Source: Desulfobacterales bacterium
GTDB taxonomy: Bacteria > Desulfobacterota > Desulfobacteria > Desulfobacterales > JAHDSC01
DNA length: 38,552 bases
Assembly (NCBI GenBank): GCA_016931455.1
Contig: JAFGES010000126.1
Coordinates: 1 to 38,552, forward strand
Direction: 5' to 3'
Position 1 is the first letter of the stretch; every line of letters begins with the position of its first letter. The notes under the pieces are model-generated. The model was given only the letters and a program-made list of their open reading frames with translations. It did not search any database and was not told the origin of the DNA. Of the stretch, positions 33,416-38,552 are shown one piece after another. A program made the translations under genes and the position numbers.

Positions 33416-34699
33416 ATGGGGGCAATAACGAGAATGTCCAAATCGTTCCAAGGCACCAATAATAGTAACCGTAAAAGAATACTTTTTATTGCAGAAGCGG
33501 TCACTCTTGCTCATGTCGTAAGGTCAATTGCATTAGCCGAAACAATAGACACCTGTCGTTATAACATTTATTTTGCGTTTGATCCCCGGTATAATCATAT
33601 TATTGGAAAATTACCGTTTGCTTACAAACCTATTAACAGCATAACGAGCAAGCACTTCCTTACTTGTGTAGTAAAAGGCCAAACCGGATACGATGTAACC
33701 ACCCTCCGTGCATATATCAAGGATGACTTGAAGCTTTTTCGTGAGATTCATCCAGACATAATTGTAGGGGATTTTCGACTATCTCTGATGATTAGCTCTC
33801 GGATAGCAGGAAAGCCGTACATGGGAATATGCAATGCTTACTGGAGCCCATATGTGAAACACCATTTCTTGCCCGTACCAGAGCACCCTTTTACCAGAAT
33901 TTTTGGAGTTTGGCTCACCCGGCAAATTTTCAATCTTGCTAAGCCCCTGATATTTAAACGCCTCGCGCTTCCATGGATAAAGATACTCCGAGAATATGAT
34001 ATGCCAAGCAACGGTCTTGATCTACGCAAAGTCTTCACTCAAGGCGATAAAACTTTGTATGCAGATTTACCTCAGTTGATCCCTACCTCAAAATTACCCC
34101 CTTCACATCATTTCATTGGTCCTATATTGTGGTCAGCACCTGTTTCACCACTCAAATGGTGGGATAAACTATCCGAGGAAAAACCGATTGTTTATGTAAC
34201 ACTTGGAAGTTCCGGAGATTACAGCCTGCTACCGGAAATTTTTTCAGCTATGAAGGAGTTACCAATAACAGCTATCGTCGCAACAGCAGGCGGCAACAAT
34301 CCCACAGACGTACCGAATAACATATTCACCGCTGATTATCTGCCCGGAGAAGAAGCTGCAAAACGAGCAAAACTGGTAATTTGTAACGGCGGCAGTCCAA
34401 CAACTTACCAGGCACTGGCCGCCGGTGTTCCGGTGCTTGGAATCCCCAGCAACCTCGACCAATACCTCAATATGCTCTACCTGCAGCGAGCCGGCCTCGG
34501 GTTATTAGTCCGCTCAGGTAAGGCTACTAAACAAATTCTTTATCAAACAATTAGCGAGATGCTAAACAATCCCTCCTATCGAAATTCTGCCGAATCCTAT
34601 CGACAATACATGAAATTATTTTCGCCACAAGATATTTTTCCCCGGCTTGTGGAATCAGCTTTGGAAGATGGGGTTCCCCAATCGCTTACCCATTATTAA
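33416..34699 (+). CDS. MGT-type glycosyltransferase (GT1-like)
   Basis: This 427-residue UDP-sugar-type glycosyltransferase has the GT-B fold. The N-terminal acceptor domain starts RKRILFIAEAVTLAHVVRSIALAETI. The C-terminal donor domain starts PIVYVTLGSSGD, and the donor-binding segment reads CNGGSPTTYQALAAGVPVLGIPSNLDQYLNM, like the PSPG box of macrolide and natural-product glycosyltransferases. The start is ambiguous: GTG at 33413, ATG at 33416 or ATG at 33434; I took 33416. It follows the reductase by 35 nt and may glycosylate its product. No membrane segment is obvious. Confidence 0.85.
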   Translation: MGAITRMSKSFQGTNNSNRKRILFIAEAVTLAHVVRSIALAETIDTCRYNIYFAFDPRYNHIIGKLPFAYKPINSITSKHFLTCVVKGQTGYDVTTLRAYIKDDLKLFREIHPDIIVGDFRLSLMISSRIAGKPYMGICNAYWSPYVKHHFLPVPEHPFTRIFGVWLTRQIFNLAKPLIFKRLALPWIKILREYDMPSNGLDLRKVFTQGDKTLYADLPQLIPTSKLPPSHHFIGPILWSAPVSPLKWWDKLSEEKPIVYVTLGSSGDYSLLPEIFSAMKELPITAIVATAGGNNPTDVPNNIFTADYLPGEEAAKRAKLVICNGGSPTTYQALAAGVPVLGIPSNLDQYLNMLYLQRAGLGLLVRSGKATKQILYQTISEMLNNPSYRNSAESYRQYMKLFSPQDIFPRLVESALEDGVPQSLTHY

Positions 34700-34767
34700 G
34701 GGTTCCTGCCAAATGGTATTTCCGAGTTCAAATCAATAACGCTTTATCCGTTCGTTGGGGTTTCCGT

Positions 34768-35565
34768 TCAATTTCCTTTGGGGGGTTGAAACATGCGCGC
34801 CACCGTTTTGATCACCATCTTTACCGGAAACAAGGCTGTAAAGACACGCTGTTTGTAAGTTCCTTTGGCAGTTATCACCAATGGCGCATCCCCTGCCAAA
34901 TGAGCAAGGGATGTCTTTACCACCGTATCGGTACTTTCTCTACCCTTTAAGGCGCTGGCATAGGCGCCTGCAACGGTATCAAACTCAGTCTCCGTCGGCC
35001 CAGGCACCAGGGTCTGAACCAGGACGCCGCGGTCTCTCCACTCTCCGTAAAGAGCTTGGCTAAAGCTGGAAACAAAGGCCTTGGTGGCCGCATAAACAGC
35101 CATGTAGGGAATAGGATTATAAGCTGCCGGGGAGGAAACATTGATAATGACGGAGGTCGGAAACGAGCTTAGATCCTCCAAAAAATGATGACATAAAGAA
35201 ACCATTGCCATCTCATTCAATCTGATCATCTCCTCGTAAACCTCAGCAGGGGTCGCTTCAAATCTTCCCCAGCGTCCAAAAGCCGCATTATTAACAAGCA
35301 TGCGTACTTTAACTCCCTCAGTCACCAAATGAGATCTGATCTCAGATATGGCATTGGTACGACTCAAATCGACCGGCAGTATCAAGGCCCGGACCTCATA
35401 TCGCTGAGACAACTTTGATCCTAGGATATCTAAAAGAGGCTTGCGTCTTGCGACAAGTACCATGTTCATGCCGACGGCGGCAAGCTGCAAGGCAAATTCA
35501 CGGCCTATCCCCGATGATGCACCTGTAACCAGGGCCCAGTTGCCTTTCGCTTCTTCCAGTTTCAT
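34768..35565 (-). CDS. Classical short-chain dehydrogenase/reductase
   Basis: This 265-residue NAD(P)-dependent SDR shows TGASSGIG (14-21), DLS, NNAAFG (92-97), catalytic S145 (INVSSPAA) and YAATK (Y158, K162), then PGPTETEF. GGGGGA precedes the ATG. It lies 26 nt downstream of the GMC oxidoreductase on the same strand, so both probably share one transcript. The two genes are clearly richer in GC than the genes from 22 to 33 kb. The substrate is unknown; oxidation or reduction of a hydroxyl or keto group of a lipid is a natural guess. Confidence 0.9.
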   Translation of the reverse strand: MKLEEAKGNWALVTGASSGIGREFALQLAAVGMNMVLVARRKPLLDILGSKLSQRYEVRALILPVDLSRTNAISEIRSHLVTEGVKVRMLVNNAAFGRWGRFEATPAEVYEEMIRLNEMAMVSLCHHFLEDLSSFPTSVIINVSSPAAYNPIPYMAVYAATKAFVSSFSQALYGEWRDRGVLVQTLVPGPTETEFDTVAGAYASALKGRESTDTVVKTSLAHLAGDAPLVITAKGTYKQRVFTALFPVKMVIKTVARMFQPPKGN

Positions 35566-35591
35566 TTAATTAATTCCCCCATATTATTGAA

Positions 35592-37232
35592 TCATGATGC
35601 TTTCAACATTTTTTCGGAAACGCGTAAGGCGTTTGCCGCAATTGTCAGACCGGGATTTGTACCCCCACTGGATGGAAAAAAGGAACTGTCCACCACATAT
35701 AAATTAGATAGACCATGGGCCTTATTGTTGGCATCGAGCACACTTTCATTCGGATCCAGACCAAAGCGACAAGTGCCACACACATGAGCAAGTCTTTCGT
35801 TGTTTTCCGCCTGTTTGATAAGCATAAAACGATAGGGCTTTAAAATCGCTCGGAGTTTTTCACGAAAGGCCTTGATCCTGGCGCTGTCACTTTCGCGGCT
35901 GCGATACTTGATGATAAGTCGACTTCGACCATGACTGTCGGGCTGTTCCGAGAGCATCACGCGATTGTCCTTGATAGGCAGGTCTTCCATTATGGCAGCT
36001 AATATAATGCTGCGAGAAAAAAGATGTCCGAGGATGGATTTCACTACCGGCTTTGCCAACTTAAAAAGCCAAGCAGCCGATGGCAAAGGACTATCACGTA
36101 ACTCCTGCTCCATGCTTTCGACAATGACCGGCCCAGGCGGCATCGCTCCGAAAGACTGAACGGTGCCAAACTTTTGCCCTCCATCAATGTAAAAATCGTT
36201 GAAGGCGATCTCCTTGAGATTGCCGGGAAGTCCTTCACGGATTTTAGGAAAGACCGCGTAAAGATCAATATAATGGCGCATTAAATTTTTGCCAACCAAC
36301 CCTGAATCATTAGCCAAGCCATACGGCCATGCCGGAGAGGCCGAGTCCAATAAAATTCTCGGAGTTGCCAGAGCTCCGGCCGCAAGCACGACTATCTTTG
36401 CCCTTAAGGTCAATTCATGCCTATGCCAAGAACACACCACCCCTCTGACTGCGCTTTGTGTGGCTTCCAGCTTCAAGACCTCACAGTCATCCAGCAGATG
36501 GGCGCTGAATTGTGTCAGTGCCGGCTCCAGACAAATCCGGGCACTGTCATTTCTGCAGTCGTGGCCACAGAGGAAACCTTGACAGCCCTGACAACCCGAA
36601 ACATATTCACAAGCACTGGGCAACCGGTATGGATGAAGCCCCTTTGCGCGCAGAAAATCCTCCAACTCCCGGGAACCGGGACAAGGCGACGGTGGAGGAA
36701 GAAGTTCCGATGTCTCGTTGCCTCGAAGTGGATCAGGAGTGCCACGCACCCGATAGAGCCGTTCCGCCTCCTCATAATAGGGTTGTAACTCTTCATAGGT
36801 TATTGGCCAGCAGTCCGGCAACGTTGATTCAGTTGTGTCTTGATAATGGCGTCTTGGAGTAAAATCGGCGGAGAAGAAGCGCTCCATGGCCATACCGTAT
36901 ATAGCAGAAGAGCCGCCTGTGCCAGAACCAATGAAAGGGATAAAGCGGCGGGAGCGCGCAGTAGACAAGTCTTCGACTTCTTCCCAACAGCGACCGGCCC
37001 GGCCCAGGATTTCGCAATGTTTGGGTTGAGGAACTTCTGGTCGTGCGAAAAAAGTTTCCGCATAATCACCGCACAATGCACGCATGTCACTCAAGTGCGA
37101 TCTGCCCTTCTCGCAGAACAAAACACTTTTGCCAGCCTTAGCCAAAGCATAACCCAGAGTCGCGCCACCCATACCCGTACCAACAATGATGACGTCCCAT
37201 TTGCGTTGCACTAAGTCAGCCGTTTCTGTCAT
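35592..37232 (-). CDS. GMC-family FAD oxidoreductase
   Basis: This 546-residue flavoenzyme is related to glucose-methanol-choline oxidoreductases. The FAD site is DVIIVGTGMGGATLGYALAKAG (13-34). GSGTGGSSAIYGMAMERF follows, then the C-terminal HVCGTCRFG with the active-site His, and FFPSSGGTNPGLTIAANALR. A Cys-rich insertion, CEYVSGCQGCQGFLCGHDC (about 208-226), is unusual for simple alcohol oxidases and may bind a metal or cluster. A GAGGAA Shine-Dalgarno site precedes the ATG. It is the first gene of a minus-strand pair with the SDR. The substrate is unknown. Confidence 0.87.
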   Translation of the reverse strand: MTETADLVQRKWDVIIVGTGMGGATLGYALAKAGKSVLFCEKGRSHLSDMRALCGDYAETFFARPEVPQPKHCEILGRAGRCWEEVEDLSTARSRRFIPFIGSGTGGSSAIYGMAMERFFSADFTPRRHYQDTTESTLPDCWPITYEELQPYYEEAERLYRVRGTPDPLRGNETSELLPPPSPCPGSRELEDFLRAKGLHPYRLPSACEYVSGCQGCQGFLCGHDCRNDSARICLEPALTQFSAHLLDDCEVLKLEATQSAVRGVVCSWHRHELTLRAKIVVLAAGALATPRILLDSASPAWPYGLANDSGLVGKNLMRHYIDLYAVFPKIREGLPGNLKEIAFNDFYIDGGQKFGTVQSFGAMPPGPVIVESMEQELRDSPLPSAAWLFKLAKPVVKSILGHLFSRSIILAAIMEDLPIKDNRVMLSEQPDSHGRSRLIIKYRSRESDSARIKAFREKLRAILKPYRFMLIKQAENNERLAHVCGTCRFGLDPNESVLDANNKAHGLSNLYVVDSSFFPSSGGTNPGLTIAANALRVSEKMLKAS

Positions 37233-37397
37233 TTTTCATTCCTCTAAAACCAATGATATTCCGATCCCAGATCCCTGTTGATAGCCGGAAGCCTGCCTGA
37301 ATTGATATAGTTCTCCGATTCCCGGAATTCGGTTTTCTTACATTCGCTTAGCACTATACTTCTCAATAAGGTCCACTCCAAATTTCTCTCCATGGTA

Positions 37398-38187
37398 TTA
37401 TTTCTTCAGGATAGCCTGCAGCCGTTGCGCCTTTTCAGCATAGGATGGATTAGCAAATACTGCATCAATAGCATTTAACAGAACTTCAGGATTTTTTTTA
37501 AACTCCTTCCAGGTAAGCGACTTGCCGACTCCTACTCCTAACGCCACCACCCTCCGCATATTAAAACCCTGATCTGGGATGGTCGGTATTCCGATGATGG
37601 GTTTACCGTGGAGTAAGGCCTGATAAATGGTTCCATTTCCACCGTGACAAACCACCAGGTCGCTCTCCTTCCTTACCAAATCACCATCAATAAAAGATTC
37701 AGTGAGTAATTCAAGCCTCTTCCAAAGCGCTGTATCTCTTTGTACAAGTTGCTCGGGTATCCCACTCAAAGAAGGGAAAGTAAGGAAGCGCCCTGTACTC
37801 AGTGGATGAGACGTTTACTATTGCGGCATGCCTTATTCCTGCGATATGGGTCGATATGGGTGCTGTGAACCCGCGATCGGTAAGGACAATGTCAGGGGCT
37901 ACTTTACTATAAAGGTCAATATCCGCCTCTATCATCCGCTCAATTTCTTGATCGCTCACAAACCTGAGTTTCCCCTTAGGAATATTGCCAAAAATCACAT
38001 CCGGGTCAGGCTCATAAAGGGGAAGTACTCTGAAACCTTCCTGTTGGATGAATTTTGCTTTGGAACTCTCACCGGCAAAAACCATCTCATGGCCCCTCTC
38101 TCTGAGTTTCTTTGCCAGCAGCAGCGGACGACTTATATGAGAGATAGTGTGAGCATAGGGGACACAGAAAATTTTTTTGAGTCTCAA
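37398..38187 (-). pseudogene. Broken MGT-type glycosyltransferase (frameshift plus internal deletion)
   Basis: The N-terminal half is read from 38187 down (LKKIFCVPYAHTISHISRPLLLAKKLRERGHEMVFAGE and APDIVLTDRGFTAPISTHIAG). It runs out of frame in the sequence after PYFPFFEWDT near 37770. The C-terminal donor domain continues in another frame from there: RKESDLVVCHGGNGTIYQALLHGKPIIGIPTIPDQGFNMRR. The two pieces together span about 790 nt, enough for only some 263 residues, against about 420 in the intact relative at 33416. About 150 residues between the halves seem to be missing, so a simple sequencing error is unlikely to explain it. It once paired with the GMC-SDR strand. Confidence 0.75.
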
Positions 38188-38552
38188 GCCTTTTCGTCAT
38201 ACTTTTTTAATTTGATCTCAAAATAAAAAACATTTGGCACATGCCTTGATCCCTATACTATAAAATTAATAGCGGAGTTATTAAGACAAGATGGCAGCAT
38301 TCAGATGAATATATAAGTCAGTATCTGGTTTACAAGGAAATTTCAATCCTTATTTGGGATAAAAATACCCCCTTCCGCCGAAAAGCGGACTCAGTCAACC
38401 GGTAAAAAAACAATACGAATACCTGCTTGTTAATTGTCAAGCTGAATGGCCATTTGAATTGGAAAGGAGCACCTATATTGCTTCGCAAATTAACCAGCGG
38501 GATAAACAAAATTATTCCTGTGATATTAACCAGTTAAAATTTGTTTATTGGG
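38188..38552. other. Right-end region without a supported gene
   Basis: No complete gene is seen in these 365 nt. A sigma-54-like site, TGGCACATGCCTTGAT at 38235-38250, has a perfect TGGCAC but GA instead of the invariant GC at -12, so it may be inactive. A frame open from about 38367 to the window end might be the start of a rightward gene, but it lacks a clear start codon. Confidence 0.4.

Noticed and set aside
36840-37214. 124-codon open frame antisense to the GMC oxidoreductase
   Set aside because: It overlaps the FAD-binding region of a well-supported gene and reflects its higher GC content.
37233-37397. Gap between the GMC gene and the broken glycosyltransferase as a possible promoter
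   Set aside because: No convincing -35/-10 pair or sigma-54 site was found on the minus strand.
38235-38250. Sigma-54-like site TGGCACATGCCTTGAT
   Set aside because: The -24 part is excellent, but the invariant GC of the -12 element is GA, and no gene is visible downstream in the window.
38364-38552. Open frame running off the right edge that translates to plausible-looking protein
   Set aside because: It has no ATG and no well-placed Shine-Dalgarno site, and I recognise no family. With under 65 codons visible it cannot be told from chance.

Overview
The window looks like a chromosomal segment of a Gram-negative, probably anaerobic bacterium. Outer-membrane beta-barrel proteins, two polar amino-acid ABC importers, an AmrS-type radical SAM enzyme, a ThiC with a CX2CX3C cluster motif, sigma-54-like promoters and moderate to low GC together suggest Desulfobacterota (former Deltaproteobacteria). 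That placement is inference; no rRNA gene or taxonomic marker is present to confirm it. I see no tRNA, rRNA, CRISPR array or intact insertion sequence.

Layout. (1) 1-4.2 kb, plus strand: single housekeeping-type genes, namely a FadL/OmpP1 outer-membrane protein, the DNA-binding protein HU with a strong terminator, a two-CBS-domain protein and a tandem universal stress protein. (2) 4.2-15.9 kb, almost all minus strand: amrS with a small membrane protein; a complete polar amino-acid importer (ATPase, binding protein, internal terminator/attenuator, two permeases); rtcB with archease, an alpha/beta hydrolase and a YihY/BrkB membrane protein; and a second amino-acid importer (permease, binding protein, permease) with no ATPase gene. 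(3) 15.9-16.1 kb: a large imperfect palindrome that looks like a REP/MITE-type repeat. (4) 16.2-21.5 kb, plus strand: a TPP-riboswitch-controlled thiamine operon thiE-thiC-thiL-thiM that also carries a cyclic 2,3-diphosphoglycerate synthetase-like P-loop protein. (5) 21.5-38.2 kb: an AT-rich accessory region, becoming more GC-rich after about 34.8 kb, that reads as an uncharacterised lipid-type biosynthesis and export locus.

The accessory region holds a FeeM-like N-acyl amino acid synthase; a second GNAT/autoinducer-synthase-like acyltransferase fused to a cyclic-nucleotide-binding domain; a LolD/LolE-type ABC exporter with a LolA-like periplasmic protein and a DUF1302-like outer-membrane protein; a PP-loop sugar-amidotransferase-like enzyme without a visible glutaminase; a long-chain acyl-CoA synthetase overlapping by 4 nt a thioester/fatty-acyl reductase; an MGT-type glycosyltransferase; and, on the opposite strand, an SDR, a GMC oxidoreductase and the remains of a second MGT glycosyltransferase. 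Both acyltransferase genes are preceded by sites with the sigma-54 GG-N10-GC spacing.

Working model (inference): acyl chains are activated, joined to an amino acid and/or reduced, glycosylated and oxidised, then carried by the ABC/LolA-like/outer-membrane route to the cell surface, under sigma-54 control and possibly second-messenger control. The product is unknown. Family calls come from reading motifs by eye, without database searches.
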